Positions 1-12,690 of a stretch of 64,000 nucleotides of DNA are shown here, piece after piece. The notes under the pieces were generated by a model. That model was given only the letters and a program-made list of their open reading frames with translations, did not search any database and was not told the origin of the DNA. This DNA is from Purshia tridentata (Eukaryota; Streptophyta; Magnoliopsida; Rosales; Rosaceae), in NCBI GenBank assembly GCA_003254885.1, contig QANT01004717.1, forward strand, positions 1 through 64,000, in the 5' to 3' direction. A program made the position numbers and the translations under genes. Within the stretch, counting starts at the first letter, position 1; every line of letters starts with the position of its first letter.

Positions 1-1211
1 ACCCCAGCCCACCTCACCCCACCCCAGCCCACCTCACCTACCCTCTCCGACCATCAACAGGCCCTACCACCAGCGACCCATTCTTCAACAGGACGACTTT
101 CGGGGTTAAAGGAACACCTTTTTGGGTGGGCTGGTAAAAAGGCCGACCACATAGAGGGGGCAACTTGCTCATCAGCGATGGCAACATCATTTCGGGAAGG
201 AGGAGTCGATAGAAAGAGCTTCAGATCGAATCTTTGGAATGTCCCCGGGGTTATAACATTTGAATTTCTCTTACATTCTACGGAGACGCTAACGAGAAAC
301 TCTTCCTCTTCTATATCTGTCATGTTCTTCTGTGGATTATTGGTTTCGCCAATTTTATCTGACTTGGCGACCCAACTGCGGCTTCTCTCTCTCTCTTTCA
401 CCCTCCCTCTCTTTTCTTTGTAAATCAAAAGTAAAGTAAAAAATTCTACATACCCATAATCCAAATTAATGCTAAATGAATATAAACCAAAATCAGAGCT
501 ACCCAAAATGGGTTTGGTCGAATAAGAAAGAAAAAAAGATAAAAGAAAGAGAGATTTGGCAGCTGGGTCGCTAGTGTGAGGACGGGAGTCACTGGTAGTG
601 GGGACTGTTGGTGGCCAGAGAGGGAGGGAGGTGGGGTTGGGATAGGATGGGATGGTTTCTGCTCAATCAATATAAAAAGGAAAAACCCAATGGTTTCTAT
701 TTGATGGAAATATAATGGTTTCTGCTCAATGGTTAATGCATCAAATTTTCAAAGAGAACAGAAAGAGAAAGAGAGTTGAAGGGAAAGATGCGGGGGGCTG
801 GGGAATGGCCAGATCTAGGGCTGGGGTAAGGCTTTGATTTGGAGCTGGGGCTGGCCAGATCTAGGTGGAAGGGAGGGAGGGGTTTTTTTTTAATTTAATT
901 TTATTAATTTTAGTTTTTTAGTTTGCTTTTTCTAATTTAATTGTGGATTTTAAAGTTTTTTTTTTTGTTTTTTATAATTTATTTCATTTTTNATTTATTT
1001 CATTATCATTTTTTTTTTTGTCCACGTGGGTAGACATGTGGCACATGCGTCAACGCCACATCACCATTTAACGGTGTTCTTAACAGAAAATTTAACGGAG
1101 CTACTTATTTGCCAAAATTTTGAAGATGAGATACTGAAAAATTCAAAAAAAAATTAGGGGTACCAACTTGCAATTTGACCTATTCTTGAGGTACTAAATT
1201 GCAGTTTACCC
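1..1211. mobile_element. Right part of a Mutator-like (MULE-type) element, left end outside window
   Basis: The stretch ends at 1211 with a terminal inverted repeat (about 1018-1211) finishing in GCAGTTTACCC. It is clearly related to the right terminal repeat of the complete element at 50534-52635: both share the segment reading ACCAACTTGCAATTTGACC and then GGTACTAAATTGCAGTTTAC. The interior (1-1017) has GC-richer patches and short open frames but no recognisable transposase, so this is probably a non-autonomous copy, possibly carrying captured host sequence. The left end lies before base 1, so length and target duplication cannot be checked. One ambiguous base sits at 992 in a T-rich run. 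Confidence 0.6.
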
Positions 1212-2534
1212 TAAAAAATACATAACCTTTTTTCGAATCACAACAACACATCACCAAAAAAGCATAAAAAAACCCTGAACTTTTTCGAATCACACCCACA
1301 AAACACAAAGGAAGCCAAAACATTAACATACAAAAACCCTAGATTGATTTGGGTCCACTTACTTTCTTCTGGTTCGGGTGCATTAGGTTCTCTAAGCTTT
1401 GTCATTCTTAGATTTGATTATTTGTCTTTATCGAATCTTTGGGGTGATGGGTTCTTTGTTTGATTTAGAAGATGGGAGCTCAGCACCAACTCTCACTCTC
1501 GACTTTACTCTCTCTACCAGACTAAACTTTCTCTACTTCACTATCCCTTACGGTTCAACCTTTACCTTTAGTTTTCAAAAGAAAAATCTTAACTTCTCAT
1601 CTTTTGTTTTGGATGGTTCTCACTAACTGGACGCTAACGTGGCAACTTGGGTCCCACAATGAATGAGCACATGGTCATATGGCACTAATATGAATGAAAG
1701 ACAATATTACCGATGCCATGTCAACATTTTTTACAGAGGTGAGAATGGAGTTGACAAAATGGGGGCAATGTGGGACACAGTCTTAATGTTCAGGGGTTTA
1801 TGTGGTGCAAATAAATGTTAGGGAATAAAGTAAGACAAAACCAATAAGTAAGGGCCAAATGTGCATATAAGCCTTTTTATATTTAAATCTTAGTAAATAG
1901 TTTTCTCTACAATCATGGTAATAAATTTCAAATTTTCAATTTTTTTGATTTTTTGAAATATAAGAAAATCAAAATTGTTGAAATTTCAACTATGTTGATT
2001 TAAATTTTCAACAAAATCAAAATTTTTTCAAAACTTTCATATTTTTGAATCCTCGAAATCTAAAATTTTATTCCGTAACGGACAAATTAAAAAAATTTGT
2101 TAGATGAAAATTAATTCAATTAAGGCTCCGTTTTCAGTCAATCATGGCCTTAACTTCCCACGTTTATGCATATGTTCAAATGTCCCACATAAACAGTACA
2201 TAATAAGAGTCTACATCCACATTTTAAAGAACCATCTGTTCAGATGCTTTGAAGCGAGATAAAGAAAACAGGAATCGTTTTCTTCCCAAGAAACAAACAC
2301 AATCTCAGCAAAATGGAAAGAAGGCCCTCTGTTAATCAAAAATTTATGCCAAACTACCCTGTGCTGTTTGCTGTTGGCTCATGGATTACAATGACTGATT
2401 GCATATAAACAACTCGATACAATCCAACTCGATGCTGTTTCTACGAGGCTACGAACACTAGAATCAGAATTTCCCTTCTCTAAGTATCTCAGTGTACCAT
2501 CATAAAGCATTAATACCTTGAGTGCAGCCAATAT
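1212..2534. other. Gene-free AT-rich spacer
   Basis: No coding exon recognised. The part nearest 2535 would contain the 3' untranslated region of the minus-strand arabinosyltransferase gene. A block around 1620-1875 reads like the tail of an old unclassified repeat, but I could not find a matching other end. Open frames here are short and show no family motif. Confidence 0.5.
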
Positions 2535-5500
2535 CTATTGTGTGTCCCAATTAGGAATGTTAGCAGTAGCTTCGTTCACCATCTTTACAAGGGTGGCCTG
2601 CAGACAAAACGAGCTAGTCACAAATTGTGAGAGAGAGAGAGAGAGAGAGCACTTTTATGAATACAACATGACAAACCATGTAAACTTCAATCCAATAATT
2701 GTTGTAATTGACTAGTACAATAAATCTCCACATGGGCCTACATTGCTCCCACCAGAGAGGACCAAATTTGAAAGTGGCAAATTACAGATATTTTGTTGGA
2801 GAGTTGGAGGGTGTCAATAATATACCTGAACTCTTATTGATGAACAAAGAGCCAGTCAGTCTGAAAAGTTAATTGGTTGCAAAAACTTCCAATTACTTAA
2901 CCAAGTTAAACAACTTGGAGGCTGCTTCTAATTGGAAACTTGGAAAACAGAGAAGAGATTGATTAAACAACTATGACTTTGGTATTGATACAGCCCCAAC
3001 GCCTTTACCGACAAACTAATCCTAAAATAAAACTTTCAGCATCTTCTTTATTTTATTTTTTTTAAATTCGTTTTCAATCTCATACGCCTTAGTAAAGAGA
3101 AACTGCATAAAGATGCCAAGGACAATCAACATTTTGTACTCCTCTGTCTTTTACATGCACCAACATTGAATAGAACCTTAAAACTACCAACTTTCTCGTA
3201 CTTCTCCTTAAGTCTCAAAGAGCTATAACATTAAGAAAGCATATTGGCAGTACAAGCATTTGAAACTAATGAAACTTCACATAAATTATAAATGGAGAGA
3301 AGTAACGAAGACAAATACATAAAAAGAATAAAGGTACACCAAAGTATCATCCAAAATAGAAGTTGCCCCAAAACAAAAGATGCAATTGTAACAATAACAA
3401 CATTTATTAGACATACCACACTCTCGGGAACCCCAGGAGGGGGTAAGGGAAGGTTTCTTGGTGGAGGTCCACGAAGATATGATCTCTTGTCGAATCTCCA
3501 CTCCCCAATTTTGCCATATGTTAGCTCACCCTAAAGAGTTAGAAACTTTAGATAGTACTTATATGTTAATAGATTAAAAAAATTTTCCAAGTCCAGCTGT
3601 TTAGTACAAAACCAGAAACAGAAGAGCAAGAAGGTGGTTGTAGTAATGGCTTATGAGTAACCTAAAAACATGTCCAAACTTTACCAATGCATTTAAAAGG
3701 CAGAAAATAATAACATGAATAGACAAAAGGGGAGGGGATGATACATGCCTTTAAATTGTAGTCACATCCATAAGTATAATGAATAATAAACCTTTTACCG
3801 ATTTCCAAATCCCATGGAGGCTGAAAATTTGAAGATAATGAGATTTTGTTAACCACCCACAACTTATACATATCAATGTTGTATATTGAACATAATGAAC
3901 TCAAAATGCAAATCAACTTTCATATGAAGAGCTTCACAAGGTAAGATGCCAAACCTGCAGCATGAAGTCCTTCCGAAGAACATGCTGCACACCATGCAAA
4001 GCAGATGCTACAGCATAAGCATACCTTAGCTCATCAAAGAAAATAAGAAGCAAACAGACACGTTAATGTTAATATCTCTAACTGCTAGAATAAATTAAAT
4101 TAAAAAAAATCAAAGTCACAGTTAAACTTACATTTCTAGCACCCATCCAAAAGCTTTATCAGTTTCTGTGTCTTCTTTCATCCTCAAAGAAACATTCATC
4201 CATGTAGGGGCAATCTTTTCCAGCAGATCCTGAATAATTGCATTTATTCATCACATGACTCAATTTTTCCCAACAGAAACAAGACATATCTATATATATA
4301 ATCATCAATAATAGCTCCAAAAGTCATATATGATGAAATGGCAAATTGGTGAAGAAGACACAAGCCCAGAAAACTAGCAATACCATTAAAATTTAGAAAA
4401 CCTAAAATAAACTGGCACATCAAAATTTAAATCTAAAACATAATAAAGGCCATCACAAAAACTAGATAAAGCCAAACAAAGCACAGTAGTCCAAAATAAA
4501 TTACCTTCTTGATAATGACAGGGGAATTGCCAATTGGATCAATATTTGTGACTGGGCCATTCTCCTCAGGATAATACTTTCTTAAGATCTTCTCATTCTG
4601 AGCAGGTTTAATGTAGAAAAATGGGAAGGCAGCTGGATATCCTCCATGTCCCAAATTAGGAAGAGGATTTATAAATATGTGATCAGGCTCTGCCATCAAA
4701 ATGTATCTGCAACAACAGAAGAAAGAAAAGGTTTCAATACTCAAGTAGAAGGTAAACATATGAAAATTCAAGATCATCAAATATGCACAAGCTCACTCTT
4801 CCTCAATTGTAGCCTTTTCCAGCCATTGCACAAAAGCCCATGGTCTATTTAAGACAATATATCCCTGCATACAAAATTTGCAATCATATCAGAGAAAGTA
4901 ATTATATAAAAATTAAAACAAAAACACATACTATAATTTTTCAGAATGGCAATGATTACGTAAACAAAATTTTTTTATAATAAAGTAAAAGTTATTGAAA
5001 AAGCACTCAGTGGGGTTTCTACTTATACCCTTAAACACATATGATTGCTAGCTAAATTGACAAAGCCCAATATGGACACATTGAGGTAGGAGGTAAGAAA
5101 AAGTTTCAACCACTAACAAAAACAATATCAGAAAAGTTTATGTAAGATTGACAATAACTTCAACTATATCCATGCAAGGTCTGAGCTTCGGACATGGATC
5201 AACTTACAGTTAAACTCATTTATCATAATTCATAAGAAATAACTAATATGTGATTATTAGCAACTTTGAAATTCTGCATATACAATATCAGCAACTTTGC
5301 ACAAAGGATCTAATTACCAGATGCAAAACTTAAAATAATCAGTTCCACATGCCATCCAATGAACAGAAAACCATTAAAAATGTTGATAAACCTGGAACAG
5401 CTTCAATCCTTCAAATCATAACTCATGTTACTCTTCTCCAAGATATTGCTTTACCTCCACTCAATGTCATTCTTTGCTTTTTGTCTTTATTTTCTTTTTG

Positions 5501-6202
5501 GTTGTCCTTTTGCTTTTTTCTCTCTATTTTCAGTCAATTCTCAAATAACCCTCAATCCTGGAGCAGTCCAGGTATCACATATTGCCAACATCCCTTTTTT
5601 TGACTTAGGTGAAAACACAGAATGATTCAAATAGAGAACATCACAGCCGATTGGTATATTGAAGTTCCTCCCTTAGAGAGGAAATAAGAATTCCCAAGTA
5701 AAAAGTAGAAAAAGCATGAAGGAAGTATATAAAAACAAATCAAATATAAGAAGCCGATAAGTGAAAAGGCAAGAAGCCTAACCCGATCAAGACCCGCAGG
5801 TAGAGGATCAACCACCATTGTGGGAATCTCATCCATCAAGTTGTCAGGACTTCCGGAATGCAAAATTCGAGTAAATCCTCCCATCTCTGATCCAGGCAAG
5901 TCCTTGTTTTTATTATACCAATAGTACATAATGCGACACTGCCATTTGCTGTAAGGAGCATCGGTCGCTGTTAACGCAACATGGAACGGTGCCTTGGAAT
6001 TCTCGAATTTCTTCACATGCTCAGGCATCTCAATAATGGGGTCAGGCAGTAACCCACCATTTGAATTACCATATACCCACTTCCCAACAGATCTATAGTG
6101 GATTATCATAGTTAACAAATTATAAGTGGCAAAGAAAAACCCAAACGCCAAAAGAACTAGAAGAAATGGTGAAGCTCGTCCCATGTTTTTTCTCCCAATC
6201 AT
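2535..6202 (-). CDS. HPAT: Hydroxyproline O-arabinosyltransferase (HPAT family, GT95)
   Basis: Golgi type II membrane enzyme of the family that adds the first arabinose to hydroxyproline in extensins and CLE-type peptides. Eight exons join without a frame break: 6202-5783, 4864-4797, 4706-4505, 4229-4132, 4024-3955, 3820-3749, 3530-3417, 2597-2535. The product is 362 residues from the Met at 6184 or 368 from the Met at 6202. The second start puts a hydrophobic anchor (LLVLLAFGFFFATYNLL) right at the N-terminus, as in the family, so I prefer it. Seen family blocks: WQCRIMYYWY, LDRGYIVLNRPWAFVQW across the first splice, ILMAEPDHIFINPLPN (the EPDH nucleotide-sugar/metal-like motif), HYTYGCDY, and the end ANIPNWDTQ. 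All introns are GT-AG except the one after 3749, which needs a GC donor. Length and motifs match the family; which HPAT paralogue it is cannot be settled here. Confidence 0.93.
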
Positions 6203-7667
6203 TGTTTTATTACAATTGAATCAAAATCTCTGATTTCCCAGACTCATAACACAGAAAGTTTCCTATTCCATAACAGCTAAACAATAAAATATTCAATTTC
6301 AGCTTTACAGAACATAATGTAGCAGCAGCAGCAGCATTAAACTCTTCTTTTCATCTTGTACAACTTCCAGAAATGTATTCAGAGATACCTACAAAGTTGC
6401 AAGCTCCAATAAGAAACTCCAGACAAATTAGGCCAAAAGAAAATTTAAGACTTCACAGGCCACAGGTTTACAAAAGATAAACAGGAAATGGAATCTCAAA
6501 ACAGAACTATAAAGTTGCAAGCTCCAATAAGAAACACCGGACAAATTAGGCCAAAATAAAATTCAATACTTCACAGGCCACAGGTTTACAAAAGATCAAC
6601 AGGAAATGGAATCTCAAAATAGAACTATGCAACAAAAAAAATTTCCTTGATTTGACCCGGACACATTTAAGAAACTCTTAATCTATCAAACCCATTTCAG
6701 GTCATAGTTCATACTTTGCCCACATGATATAGGAGCAATGAACAATGAACACTTTCTATTACAGAATTTCAAGAGAACTTTTCAGGAAATACCGACAAAG
6801 TTCAAGCATTAATAAGCAATTTACACCAAATTAAGGACAGCATATAAATGTTAATTTATGTCGAAAAAGAGCACATAAGGTCCACTTTGAATCAAATTTC
6901 AAACAAGAATGATGATAATTGTCATATTTGAATATTAAGGACACTCAAAGTGAATCAATAAACTCATAAAACCCATTTAAATCCCTCCTTTCCACCAGTC
7001 CAAAGCATAATTTAGCACAACATCCTTACGAAAAAGAGGGAGAAAAAGAAGCATCCACAATTCAAGACAAACATACAAAAAATCAACTCTAACAAGAAAA
7101 CTGCAATGGATTACTTGCATAACAATGTAAATTATTGAAATAAAAAACGAACAATAGAACCAGAAGATGAAGAAGCGAAATGAGAATAGTCAGAAACATA
7201 GATCAAACATACTAAAAACTCCAAACTATTGTAAAATTCTATTATAAGAAAGTTAATCATATTGTATTAAGTCAACCCAGAACATAAAAATTTCGATATC
7301 CAATGTACAAAGAATTGAGAAACCAAATACACAGTTCATAGTCATACCAGTCCAAACCGAAAAAAAAAACCCGAAAAAAAATAATTAAACAGAGATTGAA
7401 GAACTAAATAAATGTAGGAGTCGTGTCAGTTAATAAAGCATAAAGCTGAAAGAATATGGGTTTTGGAGATCAGATACAGAGAAAGAAAGTGTGTGTGATA
7501 GGGACGACCTTGACGTGCGCACAGGGAGAGAGAGAGAGTGAATGGAAGACGGGCTTTTGGATCAGAGAAGATAATAAAGCAATGGATTTTGTTGATTTGA
7601 CAAAGTTTGTGTTGCGGTTCGGAGTCAGTCCTTTCTGTCTTTTTCGGTTTGGAGAGTGGGAGTGACC
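6203..7667 (-). other. 5' untranslated region and leader intron(s) of the arabinosyltransferase gene
   Basis: No coding exon seen. The minus-strand TATA box at 7668-7675 lies about 1.5 kb upstream of the start codon, so this stretch should contain leader exon(s) and at least one 5' UTR intron; exact splice sites cannot be fixed from sequence alone. A local direct repeat is visible: the segment around 6400-6500 (AAGTTGCAAGCTCCAATAAG onwards) recurs around 6510-6620. Confidence 0.5.
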
Positions 7668-7675
7668 TTTTTATA
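7668..7675 (-). promoter_or_regulatory. TATA box of the arabinosyltransferase gene
   Basis: On the minus strand the sequence reads CTATAAAAAGG, a near-consensus plant TATA box. It points toward the arabinosyltransferase gene; the start of transcription would fall near 7640. No other good TATA element was seen closer to the start codon at 6184/6202. Confidence 0.55.
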
Positions 7676-8019
7676 GTACCACCCTACCACCAACTAGAAG
7701 AGGCCATAGGTTTTTATTTTTTTTAATAAATATTAGGGGTTTCTTTTTATTTTTTATTATTATTATATTACAATGTCCAGTTATAACCTATCCAAAATAG
7801 GACTTTTGGTTTTACACACTGTTTTACTACTTTTTTGTTTTGTCTTATTGGCAGTTTCATGTTTTTGGTAAAGGTTGCAATTTCTGTTGGTAGTTCATGC
7901 TTGTGTCGTATTAAATATTAATTGATTATAATTCGATTTAATTAATCGTCAAGTGACTTAACCCTAAATTAATTTTTTTATTATCGCATTGTGTTTAGGT
8001 TTTACTCATATATTTTGGG
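7676..8019. other. AT-rich promoter-distal spacer
   Basis: Nothing recognisable beyond AT-rich DNA upstream of the minus-strand TATA box. It ends where the tandem duplication begins. Confidence 0.4.
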
Positions 8020-8368
8020 GGTTTTTTTTTTTCATAAGTCCATTTGAACAAAAGTATTGTTTAAAAAACTCAAATACAGAAGCCTAATTTTCAACCGGTT
8101 CACATTTTAAAAATCAGAAACTACAGTATTTTTGATAATTGTTACTGTTGTAACAATTCTTATTTTGCAAAAAAACTTTTTTAAAAGGCAACTTATATAA
8201 ATTTTTTCATTTGTCTTTTGTATAAACACATCAAAATAGCATAAAACAAAAAAAATGAAGCAATTTTTTTTTTTCTATATCTAAAGTATTGTTACTGTCG
8301 AACATTAACAACCAATTTTGAAAACCAAATTAAAAAATTGGTACTTTCCATTAGAAGACAATCATGCA

Positions 8369-8473
8369 TTGTTATTGTTAATGTCGAGCAGTAACAATTA
8401 CCCTATTGTTACTGTTGGACAATAACAATTACCCTAATGTTACTATCAGATAGTAACAATCACCTAATTGTTA
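8369..8473. repeat. Palindromic minisatellite in duplication unit 1
   Basis: About three units of roughly 31 bp. Each carries an inverted repeat of the form TTGTTACTGT-C/T-GGACAATAACAA followed by a TTACCCTA linker. Each unit could fold into a hairpin. Confidence 0.65.
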
Positions 8474-9406
8474 CTTAGAATCCAATGCTTACAAATTGAA
8501 TATGCACATACACAACATTAATCCCAATAAGGAATTGTTACATATACGTATAGAGAGATAGCTAAAGCCACTGAAAATCATTAAAGAAGCTTCTTGGAGA
8601 CAATCTATTCAACAAACAAATGACTTGTTTTGTAGAGCTCACTAGTATCAACTTGCATCTTGGCATGATCCAACTCAATTCTTTGAACCTATGTTGCAAA
8701 ATTTACAAAAATTCTAGGAAATAATCACAGTAACAATCCTTATGAAATTTAGAACATCCCCAAAACTATAGGAAATAATGCAAACAGTGAACAAATAAAA
8801 ATAAAAAACAAAAATTTATATGGGTTGAAGGGCCCTAGTACTTAAGGGTAGCAAGATCATTACATATGATGTGCTTCAAAGCATACTGCTTTGACATATG
8901 CACGGTGTCCCTCCCTCAGCAATGGCATTCCTCACATGAATCTTTAGATTCCCAACATCAATGGACACCAGTTGGCTCCTTATACATGAAAGGCTTGAAC
9001 CTCCACATGATTAATGAATGGATGGATACAAATACAATGAACACCAAAACACTGCATAGCAATAGCATGCATCAAAACCCATTAAAGATGATCACTTATT
9101 AATGCATTTACATGAATTGCCAACTTCAATTTTGTTAGAAAAAGAAAAAGTGCAGCACTATTCTAACTAACCCATTAATTCATTTTAGAGATACAATTGT
9201 TTCATGTTTCAAAATGAATAATAACCTCAATTAAATCCTAAAATAGCATAACCCAAAAAAAGAAAGTAACAAGCAAATGGATAGATCTGAAGCTACAAAT
9301 CGAGTTGACAAGCAAAACTATGGGGGTAAAGAAAGCAAATACTTGAGCTAGATCTGCAACCCCATCTCAGATCTACAAATGCCCTCTTCGATCTACACCA
9401 AAACAT

Positions 9407-9412
<6 letters not shown>

Positions 9413-9454
<42 letters not shown>
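9413..9454. repeat. (GA)n microsatellite
   Basis: About 20 GA dinucleotides near the end of duplication unit 1. The matching tract in unit 2 (11043-11060) is much shorter. Confidence 0.85.
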
Positions 9455-9459
<5 letters not shown>

Positions 9460-9542
9460 CCAGTTTGAAGTGGTGGTGGTACGGGTGTTCTATTTTGGGC
9501 AGGCAAGCTGGAGCTATGGCGGGGATTGGTGGTGGTTGAAGT

Positions 9543-11153
9543 TTTGGGGGTTTTTTTTTATAAGTCCATTTGGACAAAATTACTGTTTAAAAAGCCCAAA
9601 TGCGGAAACCTAATTCCGTGTCGGCTTACATTTTAAACATTAGGGGCTATAGTAACGCCGTTACTGTAGCAACATTACTGTAGCGCGCTACAGTATTTTT
9701 GACAATTATTATTGTTAGACAGTAACAATTCTTACTTTGCAAAAAACTTTTTTAAAAGGCAACTTATATAAATTTTTTCATTTGTCTTTTGTATAAACAC
9801 ATCAAAATAGCATATAACGAAAAAAATGAAGCTTTTTTTTTTCTTTTTTTTCCTTTTCTATATCTAGCATATTGTTAATGTCAAACATTAACAACCAATT
9901 TTGAAAACCATATTAAAAAATTGGCACTTTCCATTAGAGGACAATCATGCATTGTTATTATTACTGTCGGACAATAACAATTACCCTATTGTTACTGTCG
10001 GACAATAACAATTATCCTATTATTACTGTCAGACATTAACAATAAGTATTGTTTCTATTGGACAATAATAATTACCCTATTGTTATTGTCAGAAAATAAC
10101 AATCACCTAATTGTTATTTAGAATCCAATGCTTACAAATTGAATATGCACATACAAACAATATTGATCACAACAAGGAATTGTTACATATACATATAGAG
10201 AGATAGCCAAAGCCACTAAAAATCATTAAAGAAGCTTCTTGGAGACAATCTATTCAACAAACAAATGACTTGTTTTGTAGAGCTCACTAGTATCAACTTG
10301 CATCTTGGCATAACCCAACTCAATTCTTCGAACCTATGTTGCAAAATTTAGAAAAATCACAGTGACAGTCCTTATGAAATTTATAACATGACCAAAACTG
10401 TAGGAAATAATGCAAACAGTGAACAAATAAAAATGAAAAACAAAAATTTATATGGGTTGAAGGGCCCCAGTACTTAAGGGTAGCAAGATCATTACATATG
10501 ATGTGCTTCAAAGCATACTGTTTCGACATATGCATGGTGTCCCTCCCTCGGCAATGGCATTTCTCACATGAATCTTTAGATTCCCAACATCAATGGACAC
10601 CAGTTGGCTCCTTATGCATGAAAGGCTTGAACCTCCACATGATTAATGAATGGATGGATACAAATACAATGAACACCAAAACACTGCATAGCAATAGCAT
10701 GCATCAAAACCCATTAAAGATGATCACTTATTAATGCATTTACATGAATTGCCAACTTCAATTTTGTTGGGAAAAGAAAAAGTGCAGCACTATTCTAACT
10801 AACCCATTAATTCATTTTAGAGATACAATTGTTTCATGTTTCAAAATGAATAATAACCTCAATTAAGTCCTAAAATAGCAGAACCCAAAAAAAGAAAGTA
10901 ACAAGCAAATGGATAGATCTGAAGCTACAAATCGAGTTGACAAGCAAAACTATGGGGTAAAGACAACAAATACTTGAGCTAGATCTGTAACCCCATCTGA
11001 AATCTACAAATGCCCCCTTAGATCTACACCAAAACACAAAAAGAGAGAGAGAGAGAGAGAAATGATCTGGTTTGAAGTGGTGGTGGTAAGGGTGCTACAG
11101 CGCCATTTGGGTAGGCAAGTTGGAGCTGTGGCGGGGATTGGTGGTGGTTGAAG
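9543..11153. repeat. Tandem segmental duplication, unit 2 (about 1.6 kb)
   Basis: Second direct copy of 8020-9542. Differences seen by eye: an added segment around 9655-9690 rich in TTACTGTAGC-type palindromes, an expanded palindromic minisatellite (9953-10117, about five units against three), and a shorter (GA)n tract (11043-11060 against about 9413-9454). The two copies are close enough that the duplication is not ancient. Just beyond the unit, on the minus strand from 11269, there is a short open frame of unknown nature that continues into the unit. Confidence 0.75.
9953..10117. repeat. Palindromic minisatellite in duplication unit 2
   Basis: About five units of the same 31-bp hairpin repeat as at 8369-8473, with the best units reading TTGTTACTGTCGGACAATAA. 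The copy number differs from the sister unit, so it has expanded or contracted since the duplication. Confidence 0.65.
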
Positions 11154-12196
11154 TGGCTGAGAGATTGAGCTTCGTGGGGACCACCACGACAGATGTATGG
11201 CGGAACTGCTTCCATAAGGGCAGTAATAGTGGTGGGTTTGGACTGAGTGCAGGCGAAGTCATCCATGGAAGTTGAGCAGCTTAAAGCACAAAGTTCAAAG
11301 CTCAAGGTTCAAGGCGTGTTCTGTGGAGAGAAAGGAAGAGTATGTTCCTTATGAGAGAAATGAAATAAATGAGTAAGGCAGTGAGAGAAAGACGGAGACA
11401 AACAGAGAAAAACAGAAGACGGCCGGGAGGGAAAAATAAATGGGCAAGATAAAAAGTAACCGAACCGACTGGGAATGCAATTCAAAAACTAGATTAAATA
11501 AGCATTAGAAAGCTCAAAATGGGTGTTTTGATAATTTTCTCTATATTTTGTCATCTAAAAAGTTAAACATAATTTTCTTTATTTAAAATCAAAACTATCA
11601 CTTATATACTTCATCTATAAAATAAAAAATATATTGAATCATAGTATTCACAAAACTACCAAAAAAAAAAAAAGACCCCAAAGTTATACAATGATTCATA
11701 CAATACATATTAGAAAAGGGGAATACTTGGGTGTGACTTGCAAGTCACCCCACCCTCCAAAAATGCTAATTCGACAGTGCATGCTTAAGATTGAAACAAT
11801 TAATTTTTTAGATTACTTATTAAATATTATCTCTTCAAAAAACCAACTCGAAGAAATCAAAACCTACTTAAACAAGGAACCGAGGTATCCTTAGAGTATC
11901 AAGAGTCATAATCCTTCAAGATTCTTGCTTGTTACAAATTTAACTCTTGAAGATTCGTGACTATTGGGATCTAATGCACCAGTTTTAGGGTTTTACTACT
12001 ATAAATAGAGACAGTGAGTCACCAAAACATACCTTTGACACCCAAGAAAAATAAAGAGCAGTAGCATCAAGCCTCTCAAGTTATTTCCGATTACTTTAGA
12101 TTGTTTCTTTCCCTTTTTTTTCAATTTTTAGGCTTATTCTTGAGAAAATATTATGTTTGTCTCAAGAACTTGTGATCAAAAGATTTATGTTTTAAT
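11154..12196. other. Spacer with possible old LTR promoter fragment
   Basis: No gene recognised. Around 12000 the sequence CTATAAATAGAG is a strong plus-strand TATA box, followed about 50 bp on by AAATAAAGAG. Such TATA-to-polyadenylation spacing is typical of retroelement LTRs, but no partner repeat or ends were found. Short minus-strand frames near 11024-11305 have no recognisable domain. Confidence 0.35.
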
Positions 12197-12690
12197 TGTT
12201 GTGTTTTGGCTCTCACTCGGAAGTGTTTCAAGTCCATGGAAGTGTCCTTGGATGTTTGATTGGAGTTATGAAGTTTGTTGGAGGTTAGTCCTACAGGGGC
12301 TCTGTTGGGTGATTTCGCTACAAGGCCCTTGGAGGACCAGTCCCATGGCTAGTAGACAGGTCCTGCATATGGTTCCTCTGAATATTTATCCTAGTTTTAG
12401 GAGGTTGATGCTTCCTACTTCAATTGGATTTGTTTTTTAAAAGCCTATTGTGTATAAATAAGATCTTAAGGCTCTGAAAAGCTAAAAGAGAACAAAACCT
12501 AGTGTAAGTCTTCAAGCTTTTGTGAGAGGCACACAACCTAGATTGATGAGCTTAAGATTAGGTAATTAATCTTGGGTGAGAGAGCTAGGGTTCTTCGTAA
12601 ACACTTTGAGAGATAAGGTACAAGGGATTTGGGGATTGTGTTATGTGATTTAGTCAAATTATAATCTTATACTTGTTTATTCTCATAGTA
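12197..12690 (+). repeat. 5' LTR (truncated) of the copia relic
   Basis: Matches the start of the LTR at 14611, with many substitutions and with a block of roughly 90-100 bp missing relative to the 3' copy (present at about 14700-14800). Similarity stops just after the shared CTCATAGTAAA, where a different sequence begins. Confidence 0.6.

Larger units (their letters stand above)
8020..9542. repeat. Tandem segmental duplication, unit 1 (about 1.5 kb)
   Basis: Starts with a run of G and T followed by CATAAGTCCATTTGAACA and ends in a GGTGGTTGAAGT block. The whole unit is repeated directly in 9543-11153 with scattered substitutions and indels. It contains a palindromic minisatellite (8369-8473), a 78-codon open frame (8866-9102) and a (GA)n microsatellite (about 9413-9454). 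No known transposon ends were seen at its borders, and no recognisable protein domain inside. Confidence 0.75.

Noticed and set aside
7456-7665. Plus-strand 69-codon frame near the arabinosyltransferase promoter
   Set aside because: It is the antisense of the likely leader exon, directly next to the minus-strand TATA box, and has no family match.
8866-10734. A 78-codon frame preserved in both duplication units (8866-9102 and 10498-10734)
   Set aside because: Of six base differences between the copies, four change the amino acid, as expected without selection; no domain is recognised. Preservation is explained by the recent duplication.
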